Counted from the first letter of the stretch, positions 46,293-60,315 are shown. The stretch is 64,000 nt of DNA from Arabidopsis thaliana (GCF_000001735.4 NC_003074.8:3100101-3164100), one strand, 5' to 3'. Numbers and translations are program-made. Notes: a model not told the origin generated them from the sequence alone.

Positions 46293-49200
46293 TCACATTG
46301 TTCTTGAAGAAGCAGAGAGTTGCTTCTTGAGGTCGAGAACTTCGAGTGCTTTTGATGCTAACTTCTCCTTTAGCTTAGCAGATGCCTCTTTGAACTTCCT
46401 GTTCATAAGTTCTGATTCTTGCACAGACTGCTTGTACCGTAGACTGATTGCATCTAAGCGTGCTTGCATACCCCTGAGTCTCATTTTTAGCTTTGCCTTC
46501 TCCTTGTTTTCTGCAGCTGCATCCTGCAATCATATCCAGCAAAAATATGAAAATTGGTTATATCCAGAAAGTTAAACATATCGCACACAATCAACAATGG
46601 GTCTCGTTGAAACTGCAATTTTTCTAGCATTGATTCTTTTGGAGGAAAGGATCAATCTCAATCAATGAGAAAAAACATAATCAGAAAGTTCACTTGGCAT
46701 TACCTTGTGCAGATTGGTTTCTTGGCTTGAGATTTTGAGAGTCAAATCTTGAATTGGATTTTTTGCATTTTCAATCTGACGGCAGGAATAGGGTTTTAGT
46801 GAGAATGAATGGTTACTACTATATCTGTAATAGAGTCAAGTCTGTGAGCTGTAAACCAAACCTGCCAACGATTTGATGAAGCAAGCTCCTTACTCAACTC
46901 CTCTATGCGAGCTAGCAAACCCTGGCGCTCACTTGTGACATAATCCATCTCTCTCTGAAATGTATCCGACATCTTGCAAGCATGTTGAACTTCGGACTTT
47001 AGTATGTCGATATCAGACTTGAGAACCTGCAGGTGCACATATAACTTTTGTTTAGGAAAGTTTGCATCTTTAACATAACAAATTTGCAAGTGATGTCATC
47101 TGATCTTTAACTAGCATACCAAAAGCATGAATACCATAACCAGAAATTCAGGTGTGTTGTCATCAACAACATTCCAAATTTAGTTTTCTCATCGAAAATT
47201 GTAATACAACCTCTGCACTAGACGTTCAGAGATAAAACCTTTTGTGAAATGATTCTTACCTCTTGAGATTGCTTACTCACAGCATCAGCTGATCGAAGTT
47301 CATCACCCAGTCTATCAATCTCCAAAGACTTCTCCAGGCTACAGGGTAACATAAAAACTGAAGTCAAAGGACATATAGCATCAACTAGAGAAATACAGAT
47401 CAGTGAAGTGCCGGAAAGCTTAACAAGAAAATTTTAAAGGAGATATAATTTAACATTCTAAAGTAGAGAAATGCAAAGTACAAACCTGCTTTCTTTGTCC
47501 TGCTTAGCATTCTCCTCAGAACATCTAAGCCTATCAGCAAGAGTAACGCATTCAAGTCGACAAGATTCCAGCTCCTTCTTTTCCTAAAAGTTAAATGAGA
47601 TCGAGAGCTTAAAATAGCATGACAAAAGGGGTTTTCCGTCGGAACATATATTATATATAGAGACTAGAGAAAGGATTAAAAACCAAATAATTTTTGTTTG
47701 TCGCTACAGGGAGTTCATTCTGATGATACTTATAGATCCAAACAGATAGGATAAGCTATGCCTATTACCTAAGCAAGTTAAACAAGTTGATAGTGCTAAA
47801 GGGCGACCTCCAAACTGATGTTGCAAGAAAATTTTGGGTTTTATTCTCACTATAAAAGGTTCCTTGTTTGGAACATACCTCTGACATTTCTTTGGATAGT
47901 GACTCAATTTGTATATTTTTATATAGTCTGATCTTTTCCTCCACAGCCTCTGTCAAAGCTTTTTCTTTCGAGCTCCATATTGCTTTCTCCTCCTCCATTT
48001 CCAAAAGTGAGTTCGCCAGATGCTGAACAACAGGAAACATTACTGGATTTACACAAACAAGAAATAAGTTTAAAATCTGTGACAGAATCATCATACCATT
48101 GCTAGCTCTTCCTTTTCTTCAAGCAACTGTTTAACATTGGTTTCCAGTTGCTGCTGATCAGAAGATGAGACTTCAAGTCTCGTTTTCTGGAACAAAACAT
48201 AACATACGGTTTGAACAAACTGCAATGCATCTTCAAAACACTAACTGCTTCAAATTCAATATAAACAATTTATGGATCAATCATCAATTTCATGAAAAGA
48301 CGTACAAGCTCCGTGACATCGTTTTGAAGATGTTCTAGTTTAGTATTTGAGTGCTCCAGTTTCTCTGTCAGATCTGTAATTTCTGAGCCTAAACCGTCAT
48401 TTCTACAGAGTGCCTCCTCTTTTTCTCCACGTTCAGCGGCCAGCTCTTCCTCCAGTGAAGCAATTGTGGTTTCCATTTCAAAAGCAAGCACTTCAAGCTG
48501 TTTAAATTCTTCCTGATAAATGTGAAGTAGAAATGAGAACGAGCATCTCACTTGGACGGAAAGTATATATCAACCAAAAAACACTGATATGGCTCTCCAC
48601 TGGGAAAAATATAAAAGATAGAAAAATATGCTCATGCAATGTTTGAACAATACCCAAATTCAACCAACAGAGAGAGATTTGCTGCAATAAGATAACAATT
48701 TCGTACATTTTATTAGCTTCCCATATCTCGACTTTGCATTTCCAACATTGGACAAAATACTTAATATTAGAATGGTAAAAAGAAGATCCCGCAGAAAACA
48801 AAACATTGGATAATACCTGCAACGACTGGTTAGCACTTCTCTCAACAAGAAGAGAGTCGCGTCTTTTACCAGCAAAGGACTCCTGTTTGCTGATGTCTCT
48901 CTCGAGTAGGGCCTTCTGGCTATGCAAGCGTTTTAACTCTCTTTCAGCAGATGCTTTCTCGGCCTTTGCAAGGATATCAGAGTCAATTGTACAAGTTAGA
49001 TGGGTTATGCGACAAAATATCTAGTACTACTTAAGTTAAGAATTGGGTCCACCGCGTACCTCTAGCTTGGTTTTATCTTGCATGGAATTCTTTAGCTTGG
49101 ATTCAGTGTCTTTTAGCTTTGTTTTCGTCTTCTCAAAATCTTTTCTTAGGTTCTCCTTCTCTTTGGCCAAGGAAGAGGATGACAGACTCCCTATATCCTT

Positions 49201-52200
49201 TTCAAGACATTCTATGTGAGAGAGTAGATCTGACCTCTCCGACTCATGGTGTTCTGAGAGCATCTAACAAATAATTAAAAACATCAAGTTACTTCTAACA
49301 CTGGAGAGTTTGACGAAGAATGAAAAGAAACAAACTAGTACTTTGAAGAAAACCAAAATACCTTTAAGGAAGTTTCATGCTTTTGGGCTTCCTGATTTAG
49401 TTCTTCTATTTGGCTCTGCAGACCAGCACACTGCTCTTGCAAAAGAAGCTGAAAAGCAAAATCATGACTTAAGCTAAAATACTCACAAATTTAACATCAA
49501 CTGCAGGGTGAGAGGAGAATAAAAAATGTCGGACCTTCTCATTCTCAACATCAAGAACTTTTTTTTTTAGACTAGATTGGACAGTTTGGTAGCTGTTGAT
49601 AAGTGAATCATGTTGCTCAGAACTTTGGCGCACAAACAATGTGAAATCCTGCAGTGAGAAAATTTATCATAAATGAAATCGATTGTTAACCTTTACAACC
49701 AGCCATAATTAAGGTGTGCTGCACTAAACACAGCTTATACCCGCACAGAAAAAAACGATGCAAGAGAATATACCAAAGTGCAAAGTACTTACATGTATCA
49801 ACGGAGAGAAGAAAGCAAAATCTTGGAGACCCTCATTCATAACTGATGATATGGTTTCTACTGATGCTTTATATTTTTGAAATTCAGACTCTAAGACTTC
49901 AATTTCGGTTGCTACGTTGACCAGTGAGTTGAAATTCTCCTTCAAAATAAAAAGTAAAAAATTCAATTAGGCAATGGCATACTGGGTGGCAACAATAAGA
50001 AATTGTCTTCAGATTTGAAAGGGAGACCAACATTAATCACATCAATAACTTCAGACTCCTTAGACACAAGTTGTTCACGAGCAACCTGGGCCTCTTCTCT
50101 AGCAGCATGAATCTCTTCTTGAATCTATAGAATTTAATACATAAAAGGTTTAAAACCCTTTAACAGTACCAAAATAAGTCTAGAAAGCTGACTTAAAAGG
50201 AAAATTTTCTTTTTACTTGTTGAGCAAAGGTATAAAGTGATTAAGACGAAAAAGAGTTCATATTGTAAAAAGTAAGGCCACTGACAATTAAGAATGATGA
50301 TTCTCCTTGAACAAGAACATCAACTAATAATAAGAGCCTATGTGATAAACAGTTCCAAAAACATGTAATCAACAACTAAAACGATACTTTAACCAACAAA
50401 CAAAAATACAACTAAAACGATATATGGTCATATTAGTAAAAATATATTTTTATCTGAACCTTTTCTAACCAATTTCTTAAATTCATGAAGCACAGAGGCA
50501 TTTCTTTTTCCAGGTGTCTGAACAGAACAGCAAATCACAATCAGTTAAAGAACCACATATACCTCAGCAAATTTTTCCCTGGCACATATATTCTGCTCAG
50601 TAGCTACCATAACAAGATCATCAAGATTTCGGTTGCTTGAAGACTTCTCCAATTCTAGCATGTTTATCTTTTGGACAGAACATATGGTTAATCAAAAAGC
50701 CATAATGAAAGCAAGAGAAGCTACTTAAATAGTCGGTCCAGTTGTAAGTAAAGAAAAGAAGACATGCACCTTCTCTTGTAGTTGCTTGATGAGAAGAATA
50801 GCTTCTGGATCTCTTAAGTTTACAACATGTTCTTCGCAATGCACGTTGCCAACGACTTCTGATTGCTTGCATTTTGCATCACCAGATAAACCATCTTCAC
50901 CCAATTTCACCTTAAGGCACTCAATTTGTATTTCGCTGATGATTCTCTATTGAAAGGTGTGGAGAAATAAGAAATACAAACTATAAACTACTGATATTGA
51001 GAAGAACAAACTATTACCTCGGTTTCATATTGCAAGAGAAGAGCCTCATATTCCCTTTGAATTCTATCTAATTCGTTTTCAACCTATGAAACACTAACAA
51101 AATGTCAGCTTTACAACGAGAAGAGCACAAGATACATACAAAAGAGAAACACTCACCACTACAGGATTTTTCTGCTTAATTGATGGTTTCTTTCTGCTTG
51201 TCACATTCACTAATGCACATGGATCTGGAAGTACAGAATCTTCAAGGGTTCCCTCGATACTATCTTCATCTTCCTCGTTAATGTTATATAAAGGTTCATT
51301 TACTAGTTCTGAAAATGGAAGTAGTGGACCAGTCTCACGCTCGGATCTTGCAGATTCAAGAGAGGATCCCCTTGACAAAACATTAGACTGATCCTGATAC
51401 GAAAGAAACAAAGTATATTTATGGCTGCCAAAGTCAACATTTTTCTCATGTGTTTTTCTTCATTTATGCAACATTCACCTCTGATGTGGAGTCTCGTGAA
51501 AGCTTACCAATACACCATGTATCCCTCCTTTTTCCCTGCAAACAAACAACATATCAAATCTAAGAAGAGATGGGAAAAAAATGTGACAAAGATACTTAAT
51601 TAATTCACTTAACAGTGTCATACTAATGTCATCGCCAACAAGAGTATTCAACAACGAGATGCTGAGATCATTCTAATTAAACTAGGCGAGAATTAGGTTA
51701 CAAGTCGCATAGCATATCTTGTTCCACTACATATCAAATGTTTATCCTCTTTCCACTATGGTTCCGTAATTTGAAGTTTAGCGATAAATGCTAGCACCTG
51801 GCCATGCTGTTATAAACTCTCAAGTTATCGAAAAGTAAATTGATGGAAGAAACAGGAAAAACCTTCTTAAAGTGATCCTGCTCACGCTTCTCATCTCTAT
51901 TCGAAAGAAGAACCATTGAACTCAAGTTCTTGATTTTTTTGGCTTGCTCCTGCAAAACTCTTTCCCTCTGAGCTTGTGCCTTCTTCTCCTCTTCTAACTC
52001 AAGTGCTATTCGCTCTCTCTCTAATTCAGACTGCAGAAAAACAGGATATAAGGATATATCAGAAACGTATGAAAGAATAAACAACTAAGTAATAAAGAAA
52101 AAATGACATACCTTCAACAAGGTGTTACGCAAGTTAAGAATCTCTTCTTCTGAATGGTCAGAGTGAGAAGTCTGCGATAGAATAGCTGATATTTATTAAC

Positions 52201-54544
52201 CCACTATATAAACTTGAGATAACTTTTAAGAAAATAATACTGAAAACGATCAAGAAACCTTTAGTTTGGATCTGAGCTCCTCTATCTCCTTCTTCTGGCG
52301 CTTTAATAGAGCAGCATCAGTCAAAATCTGTATTGAAAAGTGGAAAAACAAGAATGGATGGATAATTAGTTTTTAAGAAAATGCTTCTAACATACTTAAT
52401 TAGAAAGCATGTTAAGATAGAGAGAATATGTGCAAAATGATTCGGATCCAACCTCATTGACATGGGCACAGTTAGTGACACGCAGTGCTCGGCTAGCGAA
52501 CTGAAGACTGCTCTTGGTTTCATCTGCATGAATCTAACATCAAAACGAAGATTAATATTGTTAATCACACCAAAGGAAACGAATATTAACATTGTTAATC
52601 GCACCAAAGCAAACAAAGAGAAAATAAAGATTGTTATTGGTTTCATCTGCCTCGCTTATCCTGATTATATTATTGGTGATTAATACATACCGGTGCAAGT
52701 GTGATATTGCATATAATAGCTGTGTTGGCATTCCCACCTAAGGCAGGCTGCAAGATCCTTGTAAGCTTGCTGTCTCGGTACGGGACATGACCACTGACTC
52801 AACCAAATAAAAGGCCAATAAGATTAGACACTTAATGCTTATGTACCATATGCTTCGTTCCCTAACAAAACTGACAAGAAAAACCTACCCTTGAGTTTCT
52901 ACTCCTTCACTCAGTTTTTTTATGACAGTCCCGAGTGTCATCAAGCTTTTGTTTATATGTGAGCCCTCCTTCAACCTAACACCCTCTGCACCGGTTTTTG
53001 CAGCCCGTTCTGAACCAGCTAGATCCACCAAATTCTACAAATGGTAAGAAAGAAGAAAGCTGAAAAAGAAAATAATACGTTGCATATAAGGGAACAAAAA
53101 CACTAGTTCCAATGGAATAATACCAGAACAGAAACACGAACTGCATCACAGGAATTTCCAACACCTTCATCTTGCATCTTCTGTCTACTTTCTATAATCT
53201 GTTTAATAAAAAAGCTGGCGAGTTAAAAATCAACTTACATTAAACTAAGCACTAAGGTTGAGTATACATATTTACCATGCGAAAAATAGTGTGAGATCTG
53301 CTACTGTAAAGATTCATATTTGTCTCCCCAATATGCCGATGAGCTGAAATTATATTTCCAAAGACAAAAGAATATCCATCAACTAAATCAATATTAGCGA
53401 AACCAAGATTGGAGACAGAAGATTAAAACCAGGAGATGCTATACAAATGCATGTGCACAGGTGAAGAAAACACAAGAATTGTGTTTAAAACAAACAAAAT
53501 AAAGAAAATAATGAGAAGAAAACAGAAAGTACATTCTCCAAATTCCATCATTTCAAGGACTTGTTGAGGGGAAGCGACAATCTCTTCTCGTAATCCAGCA
53601 ACAAATATTCCTTTCTATAACATTAAGATTGGTAAGCACATCAGAATCGCTAGAGAATTTGGTTACAGGGGATTCTAAGAAGACATACAATAAGTACCTC
53701 TAGATTTTCATGAATCTGTAGTTTTCTGTGCTCAGGGGCCAGCAAATCGTTAATATCTTCATTATAAATCTCCAGGTACGACATACGCAACAGAAACTCT
53801 CTACTTGCATCCTAAGGGGATAGAGCAAAAAGAAAAACAGTTGTTCCTCAAATCAATACCTTCCCACAAAGAACACCAAAACTAGAAAAATCCAATTCAC
53901 AACAACTAATGCTAAGAATGTAAAGGGATGAACCTGATATATAGTGTCAAACAAATCATGTACAGCGAGAGGAATAACTCCAGGTTCAATAGGTGAGCCT
54001 CGCATTGTATGCGTCTTGCCACTGTTAGTTTGCCCGTAAGCAAATACGGTTCCTTCAATCGAGCAGATATCATTAGCCAAAAACGAAAAACTCAGTACCC
54101 TTGAAACCCAAAAAAAGGAGCAAGGGAGATTCAAATCAAAAGAACCCCAAATTATCAAAATTGAAGCAACAATTCGAAAAGGGCTAAGTAAATCAGCTAA
54201 ACCCATTAGTAGAATTGCTGCATTTTACCGTTGAATCCACGAACAGCGGCAGAAACAATCTCCTTCGTCCGCGCCTCATACACTTGGACAGTTTTACAAT
54301 CTTCTCTAAAAATTCGATCTGTTATTGTAGGAAAATAGAGAGAGCTTGGGTATGAAAATTGCAAGCAGGAGAAGAAAATGGATAGAGAAGTGAGAAGGGA
54401 ATTGAGAAAAAGAGTACCAAATTCAAAAGCGAGAGAAGAGTGATTGGGCATGAAAATTGAGTCGGAAGAGATCTTCCAGGGACTTGTCTTCGCGTCCTCC
54501 GACGAAAGCGGTCGCGCTCTGACTGAGACATGGATTCTCTCCAT
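46293..54544 (-). CDS. KIN7O: Kinesin-7 (CENP-E-like) with long coiled-coil tail
   Basis: An N-terminal-motor kinesin with more than twenty exons over 8.2 kb, starting [17 protein letters not shown] at 54544 and ending ...[12 protein letters not shown] at 46293. Motor motifs in order: [24 protein letters not shown]-loop [13 protein letters not shown] at about 54000-54040, [14 protein letters not shown], switch [11 protein letters not shown], switch [22 protein letters not shown] near 53000 and [19 protein letters not shown] near 52750. The neck reads [14 protein letters not shown]. The remainder (52.3-46.3 kb) is nearly all coiled coil (for example [20 protein letters not shown]) with a Ser/acidic linker at about 51.2-51.4 kb. 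Such kinesins are microtubule plus-end motors of mitosis or cytokinesis. It matches Arabidopsis At3g10180. Not every exon border was fixed. Confidence 0.92.
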
Positions 54545-55208
54545 TCTCCGATAATCTTCTCCGGCGAACAAAGTAAGACCTAAAATATCTCTTTCTCAGG
54601 TGTTCGAAATTAGTTTTCCCTCCCTCTCAAAATCTAGTTTACCTTAAAAAAAAATCGAATTTCAAAAACCGTATCGAACCGGTTAGTTAATACACCAGAC
54701 AATCGCGCTTCCCCAACCAAACTATTTTAAAATACTACGCCTTGTTGAAGTTTGAACTATGATTATGATAAATTGTAATTTCATTAATGTTTCAAAGTTT
54801 GGATATTTGTTCAAGTGTAATAATGTACGTCTCAGAAAGAAAAGAAAAGAAAAACAAGGTTTGGATAAATCTAACTTCTAACCAAAGCATATGAATATGT
54901 TTGTAATTGTTTAATTAGTATGATTGAGGATTATGAATCGATAAACTTTAGAATACATATATTCAATGTTTGCATATAATTTATCCAAAAAAAGATCCTT
55001 GAAACACGTAACTAAAGACAACTAAAACTCGTACTTTTCGGTTAATCTAACTAAGTACAGTTACACTAAAAAAATAAATGAAATAACGATAAAGTTAAAG
55101 TTGAGTAGGAAACTTCCAGGAAATTGCCAATAGGTAAACTCTCACACTTATCACTCCCCCCATTTATATATGTCTTCACTTTCTCCATCAAATCATTAAA
55201 TTCACACT
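54545..55208. promoter_or_regulatory. Divergent spacer between KIN7O and CML36
   Basis: AT-rich DNA of 664 bp between two divergent genes, containing both promoters. A TATATATG-like box lies at about 55165, about 45 bp before the CML36 start. No further gene. Confidence 0.45.
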
Positions 55209-55838
55209 ATGAAACTCGCCAAACTAATTCCAAAACGTTTCTTCATCAGATCCAAAGATCGTTCCACTGTCTCTAAGTCCCCCACGGCTTTTTCCTTCGG
55301 ATCCGCTTCCTCATCTTCCGGCCAAGACTGTAAAAACTCCGGTGGTGATGGCGGTGGCGGTTCCGTTACCCCGACTAGCATTCTCCCGGAGGTTCCTTCT
55401 CCTTATTCCTACGTCGAGATTCTCCAAGCGTTTAAGTTGATAGACAGAGACAACGACGGAGCTGTCTCTAGACACGATCTTGAGTCGTTACTTAGCCGGC
55501 TAGGTCCTGATCCTTTGACGGAGGAGGAGATCAACGTTATGCTTAAAGAGGTGGACTGCGACGGCGACGGTACGATCCGTCTTGAAGAGCTTGCGAGTCG
55601 TGTAGTCTCTTTAGATCCGGCTCGTGACTCGACTGAGCTGAAGGAGACTTTCGAGTTCTTTGACGCGGATCGTGACGGTTTGATCTCGGCTGATGAGCTT
55701 CTACGAGTTTTCTCGACCATCGGAGATGAACGGTGCACGTTAGATGATTGTAAGCGTATGATAGCAGATGTTGATGAGGACGGTGATGGTTTTGTGTGCT
55801 TCACTGAGTTCTCACGAATGATGGATCTCCAGCGTTGA
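55209..55838 (+). CDS. CML36: Calmodulin-like Ca2+ sensor, four EF hands
   Basis: An intronless 209-residue protein. The N-terminal 75 residues are basic, then Ser/Gly-rich (MKLAKLIPKRFFIRSKDRST). Four EF hands follow, each with a complete Asp/Asn-Asp-Gly loop: DRDNDGAVSRHDLE, DCDGDGTIRLEELA, DADRDGLISADELL and DEDGDGFVCFTEFS. All have a 12th-position Glu or Asp-like ligand except the first, where the position is Asp-Leu-Glu; metal binding there could be weaker. It should act as a Ca2+ sensor. CML36 is reported to bind a plasma-membrane Ca2+ pump. It matches At3g10190. Confidence 0.94.
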   Translation: MKLAKLIPKRFFIRSKDRSTVSKSPTAFSFGSASSSSGQDCKNSGGDGGGGSVTPTSILPEVPSPYSYVEILQAFKLIDRDNDGAVSRHDLESLLSRLGPDPLTEEEINVMLKEVDCDGDGTIRLEELASRVVSLDPARDSTELKETFEFFDADRDGLISADELLRVFSTIGDERCTLDDCKRMIADVDEDGDGFVCFTEFSRMMDLQR

Positions 55839-56529
55839 TCTTCCCTTTTCTTTTTTTTCAAAGTTTTTTTTTTCTTGTTTTTGCTATGCCTATGAAGCTC
55901 TTTTTGCCCTTGTTCTAGGGTTACGAGTATCTTTTGTTTTCTTGGGAATTAGTGTTTTTTTTAAGCTGAATAAGCTGTAGTTCTAACGAAGAAAAGATGA
56001 AATTTTGAGTATGAAGTAATTAATAATAAAGATTCTGATATAATCCATTCTTAAATTAAATAAATTGCATAAAGATGCATTTAGATTTGAGAATTTACTC
56101 AGTTTGCAGCTTTTTCAGTCAAAATTCATTTATACCATTAATGCTAGGACATGTGAGGCACAATAATTTTTCCATTAAATTGTGAAAGAAAAACAATGGT
56201 CTAATTTGTCAGATTCCTCAAAAGGCATGTTCTTAATTTCATTGCTCCTTTGAATATATAAGATTCTTGTACCATTTTCTATTTTCTTATATTCTACTGC
56301 CATTTTTGCAAAATGTTAGTATATAATATTTAGGTTTTAAAAACCAATTGGCCATGTTAACTTAGCTCGTCAGTGTATGTATGAGTCGTAGGGATGATTG
56401 ATAATAGAAATACATTGTAGATGAAAGATGCGTGTGAAGAAGATAATAGTGAAGTAATGAAGTAGTCCTAATTAACTACTTTAATCCCAGCTAAAATAAA
56501 AGCAACATGCATAAATATATTATATCAGA
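55839..56529. other. Convergent spacer, CML36 and defensin-like 3' ends
   Basis: T-rich 3' untranslated DNA and AT-rich spacer; no gene seen. Confidence 0.4.
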
Positions 56530-56876
56530 TCAGACTAATTTTGAGGTTGATGGAGAAGGAGGTTTTCGAGTAGTAGAAGCAGGAAGTCTTTTAGCAGAAC
56601 AGATACAACAACAATATCCGTTGTAACAAATCGGCATCTTTCCTGTTCTCTTACATCTTGGAATCCCAATCTCAACACAATCTCTATCCGTTTGACATAT
56701 ATCTCCAACACTCATTGTCACCAAGCCTGTATATATATACGTTCAATAGTATAAGCAAATTAAGGACTAATGATATTGAAAACCATAATAAGTGTTTGAT
56801 ATATCGAGATTGACATAAATTACTTACACGACGAGACAAGGAAGAGAATGACGAAGAATGCTGAAATTTTCTCCAT
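56530..56876 (-). CDS. Defensin-like (LCR/DEFL) cysteine-rich secreted peptide
   Basis: Two exons, 56876-56828 and 56726-56530. Exon 1 encodes the signal peptide MEKISAFFVILFLVSSC, and the intron lies just at its end, as is typical for plant defensin-like genes. The mature part carries eight cysteines: GDICQTDRDC, GIPRCKR, ICYNGYCCCIC. A Pro/Ser/Thr-rich tail (RLPASTTRKPPSPSTSKLV) follows the last cysteine. The three adjacent Cys in YCCCIC and the tail are unlike classical defensins. Expected to be secreted, with antimicrobial or signalling role; no direct evidence. I believe it is At3g10195. Confidence 0.85.
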
Positions 56877-57517
56877 TTTTTTTTCACTTATTTGATTGAA
56901 GATGGATTTTTGGATTCATAGGTGTCCCTTGTAATTTATACAACTCGTGATTAATGGTTTGGTCTTTGTTCAAATCTAATAGGATATATATCAGTTAAAT
57001 ACATGTCCAAAATAATTGGTCAACAACTAAAGTATTTCCTTAATTATTTTGTCAACGAATATTCTTTTTCAACTTGTGATTGTTAAGTTTCCAAACAGTG
57101 AATCGTTAGAAGAATTTAGAGATTACGAGATAGAATTAATTCAAGAAAGTATCATAATTCATAACTTAAATATTCAAATCAATTTCATAATCTCCGAATC
57201 GTCCTAATATGGAAACTTCAAAATTTAAAGCAATAGAGAAAAGAAAAAAAAAACGAAAAAACAATAATATATTACTAAAATTAAAGATATTAATTTCTGA
57301 AGATATTACTCATCTAAATAAAACTGTTTTGACACGTAGATTAAGTGAGGACGTGACAAGTCTCAAAGGCTGAAGACCACTCTCTCACTCTGCTTACTTG
57401 ATCCATTGTTTGGATTCGAAAGTAAAGTAGAAACGAATCCCGAGGAACACGAAGAAACGATAGATACTTCTCCTTTAAGAAGAAGAAGAAGAAGAAGAAG
57501 AAAGAGCGACAGAAACA
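56877..57517. other. Spacer upstream of PMT6
   Basis: AT-rich spacer. The leader of PMT6 includes a GAA-type trinucleotide run (AAGAAGAAGAAGAAGAAG near 57476-57502) just before the start codon. No other gene. Confidence 0.45.
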
Positions 57518-59916
57518 ATGAGAGGTTCTGTAATTGGTGCAGAGAGATCCGGGCAGACGATAATGGTGGCTCTCGTTCTTATGGTTGGATCATTTTACAC
57601 TGGCTCTCTCTTCGGAACCAACCAACCCATTTACGTCTCTCATCCTTCTTCTCACTCTGGTCCCTACTCTCTCACTCTCACTCTCTCTCTCTCTTTATTT
57701 TTTTTTGGTAAAAGGATCACTCTGTTCTTCCTTCTTCAAAAGTTTTTTCTGCATGCGGTTGGATTCTTGTAGATTTGGCTAAGTTTTGGTCTCTCGAGGC
57801 TAAATTTATCAATGCTCAGTCAAAATAATTAGAGTGATTCTTGTTGTTGTTGCAGCTTCTTCCAAATTTGCAAACAAAATTGAGCTTACTTATAGAAGAT
57901 TACCACTAGTCATACCTGAATCTGGGATGAATGTGTGTCCACTGGAGTTCAATGAGTATATACCTTGTCACAATGTCACCTATGTGCATCAGCTGCTACC
58001 AAGCTTGAATCTTTCTAGAAGAGAAGACCTCGAAAGGCATTGCCCGCCACTCGAGCACCGCCTTTTTTGCTTGGTACCTCCGCCAAATGATTATAAGATA
58101 CCTATTAGATGGCCAACCAGTAGAGACTATGTATGGAGAAGTAATGTGAACCATACACATCTTGCTCAAGTTAAAGGTGGCCAAAATTGGGTCCATGAGC
58201 AAGGTCAGTTTTGGTGGTTCCCTGGTGGTGGTACTCATTTTAAGCATGGAGCTGCAGAATACATCCAGAGGTAATTTATTTATAATGTCTGAAGATGTTT
58301 GTCTAATGCATTGCATTAAAATTTTGTATATGTTATCTCAGGTTGGGGAATATGATGACTAATGAAACAGGTGACTTGCGTTCAGCTGGGGTGGTACAAG
58401 TTCTTGATGTTGGCTGTGGAGTTGCGAGCTTTGCGGCTTATCTTCTTCCCTTAGGTATACAGACAATTTCATTTGCTCCCAAAGATGGTCATGAAAACCA
58501 GATTCAGTTTGCATTGGAGAGAGGCATTGGTGCAATGATATCCGCGGTTGCCACCAAACAATTGCCATATCCTGCAGCCTCGTTTGAGATGGTTCATTGT
58601 TCGAGATGTCGTGTTGACTGGCATACAAATGGTATGTATGTATTCTTGTGTTGAATTTGGTTATAAGAAGTTGGTTGATAATGCTTCCGCTTGGTTCCTC
58701 AGATGGCATCTTACTTAAAGAAGTTCATCGTCTTCTCCGACCAAATGGATTCTTCGTGTATTCATCACCACCAGCATATAGAAAGGATAAAGAGTATCCT
58801 ATGATTTGGGATAAGTTGGTCAATCTAACTAGTGCAATGTGCTGGAAGCTTATTTCCCGGAAGGTACAGACTGCAATATGGATTAAAGAAGAGAAGGAGG
58901 TTTGTCTTAAGCAGAAAGCAGAGCTAAAGCTAATAAGTTTATGTGATGTGGAAGATGTTTTGAAACCATCATGGAAAGTTCCTCTTAAAGATTGTGTGCA
59001 AATCAGTGGACAAACAGAAGAGAGACCCTCTTCTTTAGCTGAACGTCTTTCTGCATATCCAGCAACTCTAAGAAAAATAGGTATATCTTTCTTCTTCGGT
59101 GGCATTATTATGTTTCTGTTAGATTCCCTAACTAACCACTTTAGCAAAACTTTCATTCAGGGATCAGTGAAGATGAATATACATCAGATACAGTGTTCTG
59201 GAGAGAACAAGTTAATCATTACTGGCGGTTAATGAATGTCAATGAGACTGAAGTACGGAATGTGATGGACATGAACGCATTCATTGGTGGTTTTGCTGCA
59301 GCTATGAATTCGTATCCTGTTTGGGTAATGAACATAGTACCTGCAACCATGAATGATACCTTGTCTGGAATTTTCGAGAGAGGCTTAAATGGCGCTTTCC
59401 ATGATTGGTAAGCTGATAAGAGTTCTTCTAGTCTATCAAACACTTGTTTTTGTTTTGTTTCGGATCCTTGCCATAAAGCATCAGCATCACTTGAATAAGA
59501 ACAAATGTGTCTTAGGTGTGAGGCGTTCTCAACATATCCACGCACGTATGATTTGGTGCATTCCGATCATGTCTTCTCTCACTACAACAAAAGCTACGGA
59601 GATGGTTGTTTGCTAGAGGATATCATGCTTGAGATGGACCGCATAGTTCGCCCTCAGGTACCTTTGCAACAACTAACTAAAGGTGACATTAAACTGTTGA
59701 ATCAAAAAGAACACTTGTGGTCTGGTCTTTTATTATTTCCGGGTGGTTGGGCAGGGGTTTGTCATAATAAGGGACGAGGAATATATCATCTCAAGGATCC
59801 GAGGCTTGGCTCCAAAATTCTTGTGGGAAGTGGAAACTCATGAGCTTGAAAACAAAGACAAGAAGATAACAGAGTCTGTTTTGTTTTGCAGAAAGAGATT
59901 CTGGGCAATCATTTGA
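57518..59916 (+). CDS. PMT6: Putative methyltransferase of the QUA2/TSD2 (PMT) family, Golgi
   Basis: Type II membrane protein of the plant DUF248 methyltransferase family, probably for pectin (homogalacturonan) methylation in the Golgi. Exons: 57518-57659, 57856-58270, 58342-58631, 58703-59080, 59161-59407, 59516-59657 and 59755-59916. The membrane anchor is [19 protein letters not shown] near residue 15. The luminal domain has [38 protein letters not shown], then the SAM motif [34 protein letters not shown] and [21 protein letters not shown]. The second half has [35 protein letters not shown] and [16 protein letters not shown]. The family is about 600 residues; this one is near that. It matches At3g10200 (PMT6). 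Confidence 0.93.
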
Positions 59917-60315
59917 AATAGACTCACTATTTTTAGCTCTGATGATAGTTTACATGATCGTAAAAAGGAAAAACACATGTTCTTCACTTCTTTCTTCTTC
60001 TCTTCTTACGATCATCCTTCCTCTTCTCAATCTCTGTTTTTCCTTTTTACCAATTTGGAGATTAATCAAATAATGATTTCCAACAAGATCCGCCGTTTTC
60101 TTTCCATTTTTAGCACCTTTTTAGAACATAGAGATTCGAGCTCAACAAAGAGTAAAATTCGACCCGCTTTCGAAAACAAATCTAATACTGGTACTGGTTC
60201 GGTCCAAAATCAATCAAAAACCAGATTGATGATACACGAGTGTTTAATACATTAGATTACTCTATACAACAGACACAAACATATAGAGGTTCTAGCTCAA
60301 CAAAGAGCAATTGTA
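59917..60315. other. Convergent spacer, PMT6 and SEC14-type 3' ends
   Basis: 3' untranslated and AT-rich spacer. The T/C-rich tract at 59975-60050 is not coding. Nothing else was seen. Confidence 0.4.

Noticed and set aside
57661..57715. CTCTCT-rich tract in PMT6 intron 1 as a regulatory element
   Set aside because: It is a simple pyrimidine microsatellite in an intron with nothing to support a function.
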